From 2-02-FULL-55-14 sp964581115 (GTDB lineage: Bacteria > Bacteroidota > Ignavibacteria > UBA10030), in contig CAZOMY010000024.1 of the NCBI GenBank assembly GCA_964581115.1, positions 1 to 42,815 on the forward strand: a DNA stretch of 42,815 nucleotides, in the 5' to 3' direction. Below are positions 36,175 through 42,664 of the stretch, piece by piece. Under the pieces are notes generated by a model. That model worked only from the letters and a program-made list of their open reading frames with translations. It made no database searches and had not been told where the DNA came from. The translations under genes were made by a program, and so were the position numbers. Position 1 is the first letter of the stretch, and every line of letters begins with the position of its first letter.

Positions 36175-36189
36175 AGGATGGAGGAGAGA
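36175..36189. repeat. Copy of the AGGATGGAGGAGAGA element
   Basis: Identical over 15 nt to 32845-32859, within a purine-rich run (36154-36196). It occupies the gap between the DinB-like and haem-protein genes. Unlike the other site there is no complementary arm nearby. Confidence 0.6.
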
Positions 36190-36205
36190 CGGAGGAATCT
36201 ATGAA

Positions 36206-36682
36206 TTACTCGCCTCGTTGCATCAGTGAATCCTGCGCGGCATAAGCCCAGTTCAGGAACATCTTCTTCTCTTCCTCGGTCCACTTGGCCTCGGAGTGCA
36301 TCAATACGTACGGCGGAAGCGGCATCGCGCCGTCCGTCACTTCATCAGCCATGCGTTCGAGGGCCGACGCCCTCCGGCTGCGTGGTTGCGACGACCATTC
36401 GGAAAGATTCAGGTGTTTGCGACCCTCTTCGACGTCGCGCACCGTGAGGAAGTTGACTGGGGTCACGGCAGAGTACCACGGCCATCGTGTCTCGTTGGTG
36501 TGGCAATCGAAGCAGGCACGTTCCATCAGCCCGAGGATCTCGGGGGTGGCCCAGGGATCCTGCCGGATCGAAAGCGAGGGGTCCGTCTCGGGATTCGTGC
36601 GATCGGGTTGGAAGACCTGCGCGCCGAGAGCGATGACGGCTCCGGCGACGAGGATCCGTTTTCGAAGGGGTTTCATTCCCAT
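36206..36682 (-). CDS. Haem-binding domain protein with CxxCH motif
   Basis: 158 aa. An N-terminal signal anchor (RILVAGAVIALGAQVFQ) precedes a single c-type haem site, Cys57-Cys60-His61 in ACFDCHTNETRWPWYS, characteristic of the 'haem-binding domain' family (PF14376-like) common in Bacteroidota. VTPVNFLTVRDVEEGRKHLN and MPLPPYVLMHSEA (a Met ligand candidate) are further signatures. It likely acts in periplasmic electron transfer or sensing; the partner is unknown. It is divergent from the Rrf2 gene. Confidence 0.85.
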   Translation of the reverse strand: MGMKPLRKRILVAGAVIALGAQVFQPDRTNPETDPSLSIRQDPWATPEILGLMERACFDCHTNETRWPWYSAVTPVNFLTVRDVEEGRKHLNLSEWSSQPRSRRASALERMADEVTDGAMPLPPYVLMHSEAKWTEEEKKMFLNWAYAAQDSLMQRGE

Positions 36683-36700
36683 GCAGTCCGTTCGTTTCTC

Positions 36701-36730
36701 CTAATTTATCAAAATCGGGAAGGAGTTCAA
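36701..36730 (-). promoter_or_regulatory. Promoter of the haem-protein gene
   Basis: On the minus strand: TTG (36730-36728), 19 bp, TAAATTAG (36708-36701). ATG 36682 follows after 18 nt. AGGAG lies inside the presumed leader. Confidence 0.5.
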
Positions 36731-36770
36731 GCGATACCGCAAAGAGGCCTCACGGAGGCTCGGAATTAAC

Positions 36771-36800
36771 TTGACAAACAACGATGGCCAAAGTACTATT
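36771..36800 (+). promoter_or_regulatory. Promoter of the Rrf2 gene
   Basis: TTG (36771-36773, extended to TTGACA), 20 bp, TACTATT (36794-36800). The same sequence also fits a sigma70-like TTGACA, 17 bp, TACTAT. Either reading starts transcription at about 36806, inside the candidate operator 36802-36813. Confidence 0.5.
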
Positions 36801-36801
36801 A

Positions 36802-36813
36802 AGACAATTATCT
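36802..36813. promoter_or_regulatory. Candidate Rrf2 operator over its own transcription start
   Basis: AGACAATTATCT is a palindrome broken at one base pair (AGA-c-AATT-a-TCT), between the promoter and the ATG at 36824. A related sequence (AGAC-n4-TTATCT) lies upstream of the downstream membrane gene. Autoregulation is inferred from position. Confidence 0.35.
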
Positions 36814-36823
36814 CCGATTACTC

Positions 36824-37258
36824 ATGAGCATCATCTTCAGCCGGCAGTGTGAGTATGCGCTTCAAGCGGTATTGTACCTGGCGCTTCAGCCGAAGGGCCG
36901 ACTCACCTCGATCAAGGATCTGACGACGCGCCTCGGCGTGCCGTACCACTTTCTTGGAAAGATCCTGCAAAGTCTTTCGAGGAAGGGATTGCTCATCTCG
37001 CAGAAGGGCTCTACGGGAGGCTTTGCGCTGGCGTTGCCGCCCCAAGACATCACGCTCTTTCACATTGTCGAGTCGATCGACGGGGTCGATTTCACCCAAA
37101 AGTGCGTCTTGGGTTTTCCTGAATGCTCGGGCAAGAACCCGTGTGCAGTGCACCTTCAGTGGGCCGAGGTCCGCGAGAGTATCTACCAAATGCTCGTACG
37201 GAAGAACATCGCCGAGATGGCCAAGGACACTAAAAAGCCGGAGTATCGGACGAGGTAG
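36824..37258 (+). CDS. Rrf2-family transcriptional regulator with iron-sulfur cysteines
   Basis: 144 aa winged-helix repressor/activator. DNA-binding part: CEYALQAVLYLALQPKGR, LTTRLGVPYHFLGKILQSLS and GLLISQKGSTGGFALA. The C-terminal loop has three cysteines, Cys94, Cys101 and Cys107 (KCVLGFPECSGKNPCAVH), at the positions where IscR/NsrR/RsrR members hold an iron-sulfur cluster. It therefore probably senses cluster status, NO or redox. It is followed by a membrane polyferredoxin gene and flanked by a haem-protein gene, all redox-related. Confidence 0.93.
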   Translation: MSIIFSRQCEYALQAVLYLALQPKGRLTSIKDLTTRLGVPYHFLGKILQSLSRKGLLISQKGSTGGFALALPPQDITLFHIVESIDGVDFTQKCVLGFPECSGKNPCAVHLQWAEVRESIYQMLVRKNIAEMAKDTKKPEYRTR

Positions 37259-37379
37259 GAAGCAGGGAGTGGTACCTCTGAGCATGAAGGTTCGGTGAAG
37301 CAGATGGAGTTCTGCGGGGAGGGGAGATCGTTGGCTGGGAGGTTGCAAGGAAAGCGGGTCGGTTTTTTTCAAGTTTAAT

Positions 37380-37395
37380 CAGACTTATTTATCTG
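37380..37395. promoter_or_regulatory. AT-rich palindromic site upstream of the membrane polyferredoxin gene
   Basis: CAGACTTATTTATCTG has CAGA/TCTG arms, and lies in an AT-rich patch (37364-37400) in otherwise GC-rich DNA, 110 nt before GTG 37505. It shares AGAC...TTATCT with the site over the Rrf2 start. The rest of the 246-nt gap holds only a weak 50-codon reading frame (ATG 37404), which I do not call. Confidence 0.3.
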
Positions 37396-37504
37396 AAAAG
37401 TGGCATGGAAGTTGAAACGGTGAAATGGAGACGGCAGGACCGGGTGATCTGGAAGAAAACCCGCGATCGTTACCGTCCCATTCCCGAACGCGAGAAGGAT
37501 TGTC

Positions 37505-38719
37505 GTGAACATTACCGAATTGGTACAGCAGACGAAGACCCCGTCGCCAAAGGGTAGCCACGTGGACGCATCGGTTGCGGGGCGACAGCGGTCGCGCCTC
37601 AAGATCAAGAAACTTGCGCCTGAGCTTCGGCGGCGTTCAGTCGACCACTCGGCCGAACCATGGTATCGTCGATGGTGGCTGGACCTCCGCGATGACAGTC
37701 AGAAGCTTCGCACAACCGTCCAGACTGCGTTCGTCCTCCTCATCCTATGGATCGGGTACGAATTCCACCTCTTCATGGAATGGGGACGGTCGGGCGGGAT
37801 CGCCCCATATGTCGAACGACCCCCCGGGGTCGAAGGCTTTCTGCCGATCAGCGCCTTGATCAGCCTGAAGTACTGGATGCAGACCGGTATCATCAATGAT
37901 ATCCATCCATCAGGTCTGTTCATCTTCCTCGCGATCCTGGGAACCGGACTTCTCCTTAAGAAGAGTTTCTGCAGTTGGCTGTGTCCAGTCGGCACGCTGA
38001 GCGAGGCGCTCTGGATGGCGGGTCAGAAGCTGTTCGGCAGGACGCTCAACGTTCCGCGGTGGCTTGACATTCCGCTCCGGTCGCTCAAGTATCTGCTGCT
38101 CCTCTTCTTTGTGTATGCCATTGCCGGCATGGCCGTCCCCGAGTTGCGACAGTTCATTTACAGCCCGTACAACCGGGTGGCCGACATCAAGATGTACCTG
38201 TTCTTTGCCGAGATCTCCTCCTTCGCGCTCTGGACGATCCTGATCCTCGCGGGTCTGTCGGTGGTCATCAAGAATTTCTGGTGCCGATATCTGTGCCCTT
38301 ACGGTGCATTCCTTGGATTCTTCAGCCTTCTGAGCCCGCTGAAGATCACGAGAAAAGCCTTCACCTGCATCGATTGCGAGTTGTGCACGAAAACGTGCCC
38401 GTCGGCGATCAAGGTCCACGCGACCACGCGTGTCTGGAGCGACGAATGCATGTCGTGCTACGCTTGCGTGGAAGTCTGCCCGGTGAAGGAGACGCTTCAG
38501 ATGCAGTCGGCGTCATCCACGGCGAAGCCCGTGCCATCGTGGGTGTTCGGCGTGCTGGTGGCTGGCGTCTTCGTGGCCGTGACCGGTTTGGCGATGCTCG
38601 CCGGCCATTGGCAGAACGGCATCTCGCCGGAGGAATACCAGCGTCGATTCCAGGAGCTCGACAAACCCGTGTACCAGCACAACCGGGGCAGTGTTCCCGA
38701 ATATGGAACCAACGACTGA
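37505..38719 (+). CDS. Membrane 4Fe-4S polyferredoxin, NapH/NosR/CcoG-like
   Basis: 404 aa from GTG 37505. Several TM segments (TTVQTAFVLLILWIGYEF, SGLFIFLAILGTGLLL, LKYLLLLFFVYAIAGMAV, FALWTILILAGLSVVI and WVFGVLVAGVFVAVTGLAML). Membrane-side motifs FCSWLCPVG and WCRYLCPYG match the CX3CP loops of NapH/NosR/PceC proteins. Two ferredoxin motifs follow (CIDCELCTKTCP and CMSCYACVEVCP), predicting two [4Fe-4S] clusters on the cytoplasmic side. The family passes electrons between quinol and periplasmic or assembly enzymes. It lacks the C-terminal Ig-like domain of CcoG, and no nap, nos or cco genes are next to it, so the partner is unknown. It overlaps the next gene by 17 nt. Confidence 0.85.
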   Translation: MNITELVQQTKTPSPKGSHVDASVAGRQRSRLKIKKLAPELRRRSVDHSAEPWYRRWWLDLRDDSQKLRTTVQTAFVLLILWIGYEFHLFMEWGRSGGIAPYVERPPGVEGFLPISALISLKYWMQTGIINDIHPSGLFIFLAILGTGLLLKKSFCSWLCPVGTLSEALWMAGQKLFGRTLNVPRWLDIPLRSLKYLLLLFFVYAIAGMAVPELRQFIYSPYNRVADIKMYLFFAEISSFALWTILILAGLSVVIKNFWCRYLCPYGAFLGFFSLLSPLKITRKAFTCIDCELCTKTCPSAIKVHATTRVWSDECMSCYACVEVCPVKETLQMQSASSTAKPVPSWVFGVLVAGVFVAVTGLAMLAGHWQNGISPEEYQRRFQELDKPVYQHNRGSVPEYGTND

Positions 38720-39470
38720 CGCGATCCTGAGTCCGGCGACGTTCTTCGATGCCCTGGCGGCCGACTACGATGCCATGACCGACATCGGCGCGCGGCTCGT
38801 ACGCGAACGTCCGTTCTTTCACGTCTTCGTCGACCGCTACAACGTTCAGAGTGCGATCGACCTGGGAACGGGGACGGGCGTCCATGCGATCCTGCTGGCC
38901 CAGCTCGGAGTTCGCATGACCGCCGTCGACATCTCCGATGAGATGCTCCGGATCGCGCGGTTGAACGCCTCGCGTTTCCACGTGCGGCTCCGGACGTTGC
39001 GCGCCGACGTCACGGCGGCAGGCGACATGGTGGCGGGTTCATTCGACGCGGCCGTCTGCCTGGGCAACACGCTCGCCCATGTGCACTCAACGGAAGACCT
39101 CCACCGAACGGCGCAGGGATTGCGGCGCATGGTCCGTCGCGACGGCGTGGTCGTGGTGCAGGTCCTGAACTACGAGAACGGACGGTTCGACCGCGAGGTC
39201 GTGCTCAATCGGCGGGAGCGGGATGGCGCGACGTTCGAGCGCTCGTATCGGCCGAACGGCGCGTTGCTGGAGTTCCGGACCACCATTCGCCGCGGACCCC
39301 GGACCGATGTGCATACCGTGCTCCATCGACCCTGGCGATCTGATGAACTCGTCGGATCGTTGCGCCGGGCAGGATTCGGATCGATCGAGCGATATGCCGG
39401 GATCGATCTGCGACCGTTCGATAGGTCAACGTCAAACGACCTGATCCTGCTTGCGGTGGCCTCACCCTGA
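38703..39470 (+). CDS. Class I SAM-dependent methyltransferase
   Basis: 255 aa from ATG 38703, which overlaps the end of the polyferredoxin gene by 17 nt. The Rossmann SAM site is AIDLGTGTGVHAILLAQLG (motif I), then MTAVDISDEMLRIARLNAS (motif II) and FDAAVCLGNTLAHV (motif IV). VVVVQVLNYENGRFD follows. The N-terminus (ATFFDALAADYDAM) is like UbiE/BioC-type small-molecule methyltransferases. The substrate is unknown. Overlap with the preceding gene indicates co-transcription. Confidence 0.88.
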   Translation: MEPTTDAILSPATFFDALAADYDAMTDIGARLVRERPFFHVFVDRYNVQSAIDLGTGTGVHAILLAQLGVRMTAVDISDEMLRIARLNASRFHVRLRTLRADVTAAGDMVAGSFDAAVCLGNTLAHVHSTEDLHRTAQGLRRMVRRDGVVVVQVLNYENGRFDREVVLNRRERDGATFERSYRPNGALLEFRTTIRRGPRTDVHTVLHRPWRSDELVGSLRRAGFGSIERYAGIDLRPFDRSTSNDLILLAVASP

Positions 39471-39584
39471 GAAAACGAGAAACAATCGCATAGGCGCCGG
39501 AACTGCCTTCGACACCGAATTCGCCGCAGATCGATTATTCGTGATGAGGTCCGGCTACACGCCTTCATAGTTATCCCCTCCCCC

Positions 39585-39793
39585 CATCCGCCGCTGATTT
39601 CCACAAGCTCCTTGCGTGACGTCCAGCACAGTTTCGGGCTTCCGTTTTTCCAAATCTCCACATTGCAACGATGGCAAAGCCCGGCTTCGACGTCGGCTCC
39701 ATTCACTGCAGTTGGAGTCAGATTCCAAGCGTGCTCCGGGCCAATCTGAAAAGCGACAGGGTTTGGCGTGACAACTACTCGCCTTACTGACAT
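39585..39793 (-). pseudogene. Possible remnant of a small Cys-rich protein, antisense to the kinase start
   Basis: In the 297-nt gap after the methyltransferase, the minus strand reads as plausible protein from ATG 39793: PEHAWNLTPTAVNGADVEAG, LCHRCNVEIWKNGSPKLCW and TSRKELVEISGGW, with a CxxC plus Cys resembling a small zinc ribbon. It then continues into unlikely sequence antisense to the methyltransferase with no stop of its own, as if a frameshift removed the natural end. It also overlaps the GTG start of the PAS gene. I do not recognise the family. It may be chance. Confidence 0.25.
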
Positions 39794-40388
39794 CAACGAC
39801 CGGTCCCGACGAACGGATGTGGTAGAGAAGGTCATCTTGATCTCTCCGAATCCGATCATCGTTCTCGACCCTGACGGTAATGTGGTCCTGTGGAACCCTG
39901 CCGCCGAAAAGCTCTTCGGATGGTCGTCGGCCGAGGTTTTAGGCAAGCCACACCCGATTATTCCTTCGAAGGACCGCGCGGCCTTCCTGGAACGTCACCG
40001 GCGTGCGTTGGAAGGAGATGTGATGCTCAACGCCGAAACGCAGGCTCTCTGCAAGGACGGCACACTCCGCCCCGTATCGCGGTCGACAGCCGTTCTACGC
40101 GACGGATCGGACCGGCCGTTGGGGGTGCTCGGGGTCTTCGTCGACCTGACAGAGCGCAAGAAGGTCGATGAGCGTCTGCGCTTGTTGGCAAGCGCTCTCC
40201 GTTCGGTTTCGGAGGGAGTTTCGATCACCGACATGGAGGAACGCATCATTTTTGTCAACGACGCGTTCCTCCGGATGTACGGATTCGACGAATATGAGAT
40301 CTTGGGCCAGCACGTCGACGTGCTTCGCGGGCCACAGCAGGAGTCCCTTGTGCCCCAGATCCTTGCCGGCACGCTCGCTGGCGGATAG
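39768..40388 (+). CDS. N-terminal part of a multi-PAS hybrid histidine kinase, cut by an in-frame TAG
   Basis: 206 aa from GTG 39768 (GTG 39819 is an alternative). PAS 1 (about 20-130): VILISPNPIIVLDPDG, WNPAAEKLFGWSSAEVLG, then PLGVLGVFVDLTERKKVDER. PAS 2 begins at about 140 (SVSEGVSITDMEERIIFVND, then LRMYGFDEYEILGQ) and stops mid-domain at TAG 40386. The next in-frame residues (RGEL, then NRRKDGTLFP) are exactly what should follow, so this and the next gene were one reading frame. Alone, the product would be a soluble PAS fragment without an output domain. Confidence 0.85.
   Translation: MTTTRLTDINDRSRRTDVVEKVILISPNPIIVLDPDGNVVLWNPAAEKLFGWSSAEVLGKPHPIIPSKDRAAFLERHRRALEGDVMLNAETQALCKDGTLRPVSRSTAVLRDGSDRPLGVLGVFVDLTERKKVDERLRLLASALRSVSEGVSITDMEERIIFVNDAFLRMYGFDEYEILGQHVDVLRGPQQESLVPQILAGTLAGG
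40386..40388 (+). other. In-frame amber codon inside PAS domain 2
   Basis: GGC GGA TAG CGC GGC GAA: both sides are in the same frame and belong to one PAS domain. The family usually has Trp here (G-G-W-R-G-E), and TGG to TAG is one base change. Cause may be a mutation, a sequencing error or readthrough. Confidence 0.85.
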
Positions 40389-40400
40389 CGCGGCGAACTC

Positions 40401-42419
40401 GTGAACCGACGCAAGGACGGCACGCTCTTTCCCATCGCCTTGTCGACCAGTATCGTGTTCGACGACCATGGTTCTCCGATCGCTCACATGGGCGTAGCCG
40501 TGGACATCACGGAGCGGCGGGCGGCCGAGACCGCTCTTCGTCAGTCGGCCGAGAGCTATCATGGTCTTTTCAACGCCGTCCGTGACGCGATCTACATTCA
40601 GGACAGGGAGGGGAAGTTCGTCGACGTGAATCGCGGAGCTGAGGAGATGTACGGGTACTCGCGGGAGGATTTCTTGGGACGAAGGCCGGACTTCCTGAGC
40701 GCGCCCGGCAAGAACGACCTTGCCGCGACAATCAAGGCGGTCGAGCGGACGTTCGCCGGGGAGCCGCAACGGTTCGAATGGTGGGGTCGCCGGAAGAATG
40801 GGGAGGATTTCCCGAAGGACGTTCGACTGTTCCCCGGCACGTACTTTGGACAGGCGGTCGTCATCGCGTTGGCGCGTGACATTACCGAGCTCAAGCGGAC
40901 GGAGGCGGCGCTGCGCGATTCGGAAGAACGGTATCGATTGCTGTTCGAAACGATCCCGCATCCGATGTGGGTGTACGACCTCGCTTCGCTGGACTTCCTT
41001 GCGGTGAACGAGGCGGCTGTCCGACACTACGGTTATTCCCGCGAGGAATTCCTGTCGATGACGATCCGCGACATCCGTCCCCCGGAGGAAACCGGTCGCC
41101 TGATGGAGAGCGCCGCGCGGGTGGCGCAGGGGATCGACGAGGCGGGGATCGGGCGTCATCGACGCAAGGACGGTTCGGTGATCGAGGTTGAGATCACGTC
41201 GCATACGCTCGCATTTGGAGGTCATCGGGCCGAACTGGTGATGGCGGTCGATGTGACCGAGAAGCGCGACCTTCAGCGTCAACTGCTGCAATCGCAGAAG
41301 CTCGAAAGCATCGGCACGCTGGCTAGCGGCATTGCGCACGATATCAACAACATCCTGACCATCATCCTCGGGTACGCGTCCCTGCTCTCGTCGCATCGGA
41401 CGGACCGTGAACGGTTCCAGAAGGACGTGGATGTCATCATGGATTCGGTCCGACGGGGGGCGGGGCTGGTGCAGCAGATCCTGCTGTTCGCCCGGAAGAC
41501 CGAATCGCACATTGAACCGATCGATGTCAACCGCGTCGTCGGAGACCTGGCCCGCGTGTTGAAAGAAACCTTCCCTCGCACGATCGTGATCCGAACGGAG
41601 CTGGAGGCCGGACTTCCGTCGATCACATTGGACCCGAACCACCTGCACCAAGCCCTGCTCAACCTGTGCGTGAATGCCCGCGACGCCATGCCGGCGGGCG
41701 GAACATTAACAATGGCGACGGCAATCGTCGACGGGACCACAGTGGCGAGGCGCTTTGGTCGAGGCCGTGAGGAACGGTATGTGTGCCTCTCCGTGCGCGA
41801 TACGGGGGAAGGCATGCCGGACAAGGTGCGGGCACGGATCTTCGACCCGTTCTTCACCACGAAGGAGAAGGGGAAGGGGACCGGACTGGGCTTGGCCGTC
41901 GTCTTTGGCATCGTCGAATCCCATCAGGGATTCATTGAGGTGCAATCCGAGCCAGGGCAGGGCTCGACGTTCGACCTCTATTTTCCGGCGCCGTTTGGAG
42001 AGATGCCGGCTCCCGGTGCGGCCGCTTCGCAGAGATCATCGCGGGCCGAAGGGCAATTGCTGCTGGTGGTGGAAGACGAAGAAGAGCTGTCATCCTTGGT
42101 TGCGGACTTCCTACGAGGAGAAGGCTATCGCGTGGTGACGGCGCTCGACGGACTGGAGGCCCTCAAGGCGTTCGAAACACACCGCCGGGAGATCGCCGTT
42201 GTCATCTCCGATATCGGCCTGCCGGGGATGGACGGATTGTCGCTGTATCGACGCATGCGTGAATTGCATCCCGGCGTGCGATGTATCCTGGCAAGCGGGT
42301 ATCTGGAGCCCGAGATGTGGGCGTCGATGCGGGCGGAGGGGATCGCGGGGTTCCTGCAAAAGCCGTATCAGCTGGAGGCGTTGTCGGCGGCGATCCGAGG
42401 GGCGTTGCCGGGCGAGTGA
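40401..42419 (+). CDS. PAS hybrid histidine kinase with C-terminal receiver (downstream part of the interrupted gene)
   Basis: 672 aa from GTG 40401, 12 nt after the TAG and in the same frame. Order: end of PAS 2 (NRRKDGTLFPIAL, then GVAVDITERRAAE), PAS 3 (about 50-165, FNAVRDAIYIQDREGKFV), PAS 4 (about 170-295, LLFETIPHPMWVYD), HisKA (LASGIAHDINNILTIILGYA, His313), HATPase (LLNLCVNARDAMPAGG, VRDTGEGMPDKV, GTGLGLAVVFGIVESHQG) and a receiver (VVEDEEELSSL, VISDIGLPGMDG with Asp604, FLQKPY). No TM segment, so cytosolic. Kinase-competent domains are intact, so it could work without the N-terminal half if translated. The downstream gene is a LytTR protein on the other strand. Confidence 0.9.
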   Translation: MNRRKDGTLFPIALSTSIVFDDHGSPIAHMGVAVDITERRAAETALRQSAESYHGLFNAVRDAIYIQDREGKFVDVNRGAEEMYGYSREDFLGRRPDFLSAPGKNDLAATIKAVERTFAGEPQRFEWWGRRKNGEDFPKDVRLFPGTYFGQAVVIALARDITELKRTEAALRDSEERYRLLFETIPHPMWVYDLASLDFLAVNEAAVRHYGYSREEFLSMTIRDIRPPEETGRLMESAARVAQGIDEAGIGRHRRKDGSVIEVEITSHTLAFGGHRAELVMAVDVTEKRDLQRQLLQSQKLESIGTLASGIAHDINNILTIILGYASLLSSHRTDRERFQKDVDVIMDSVRRGAGLVQQILLFARKTESHIEPIDVNRVVGDLARVLKETFPRTIVIRTELEAGLPSITLDPNHLHQALLNLCVNARDAMPAGGTLTMATAIVDGTTVARRFGRGREERYVCLSVRDTGEGMPDKVRARIFDPFFTTKEKGKGTGLGLAVVFGIVESHQGFIEVQSEPGQGSTFDLYFPAPFGEMPAPGAAASQRSSRAEGQLLLVVEDEEELSSLVADFLRGEGYRVVTALDGLEALKAFETHRREIAVVISDIGLPGMDGLSLYRRMRELHPGVRCILASGYLEPEMWASMRAEGIAGFLQKPYQLEALSAAIRGALPGE

Positions 42420-42461
42420 ATGATCTGGAACCATGCAGGACCACGAAGGGACCTCAAGGAA

Positions 42462-42542
42462 CACGAAGAGACACGAAGCTCCAGGGAAGTATGAAGACCC
42501 GTAGAAGAGATGGGAAAGGGGCGGAACTCGTGCCTCTTCGTG
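42462..42542. repeat. Inverted repeat of ACGAAGAG-type element after the kinase gene
   Basis: CACGAAGAG (42462-42470) is complementary to CTCTTCGTG (42534-42542). The matches extend imperfectly to about 17 nt per arm. Further half-copies (CCACGAAGG at 42441, ACACGAAG at 42471) form a tandem run. Likely a terminator or a dispersed element similar to that at 34766-34854. Confidence 0.55.
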
Positions 42543-42587
42543 GTTCGCAGTTGTTGCACCATCAACTATCCATCGGTTCCTGTGTTC

Positions 42588-42602
42588 GATCGTATCCAGC
42601 CC
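42588..42602. repeat. Direct repeat unit GATCGTATCCAGCCC
   Basis: The 15-nt sequence occurs at 42588-42602 and again at 42691-42705. The second copy lies within the last codons of the LytTR gene, the first 63 nt beyond its stop. CTCAC follows both copies, after two or three bases. The gap from 42420 to 42664 holds only this and the inverted repeat. Confidence 0.6.
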
Positions 42603-42664
42603 GACTCACCCCGCTCGACGAAGCTCGGGGCGTGTGTCAGTCAGGAGAAAAACGGTGTCTGAGG

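Noticed and set aside
36138..36284. N-terminal extension of the DinB-like protein and similar extensions of apaG
   Set aside because: The extra codons lie in repeat elements (GGATGGAGGA and CACAAAGAG types) and read as low-complexity Ser/Leu runs.
37404..37556. A 50-codon reading frame upstream of and overlapping the polyferredoxin gene
   Set aside because: No ribosome-binding site or recognisable motif; it overlaps the start of a better-supported gene by 52 nt.
40386..40388. Pyrrolysine or selenocysteine insertion at the in-frame stop
   Set aside because: Selenocysteine uses TGA, not TAG; there is no pyl gene here, and the family residue is Trp, one base from TAG.
40095..41651. A 518-codon minus-strand open frame opposite the hybrid kinase
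   Set aside because: The plus strand encodes clear PAS and HisKA domains; the antisense frame has no recognisable motif.
42430..42545. CRISPR-like array from repeated CACGAAG units
   Set aside because: The units are too short and unevenly spaced, with no spacers; they form an inverted repeat.
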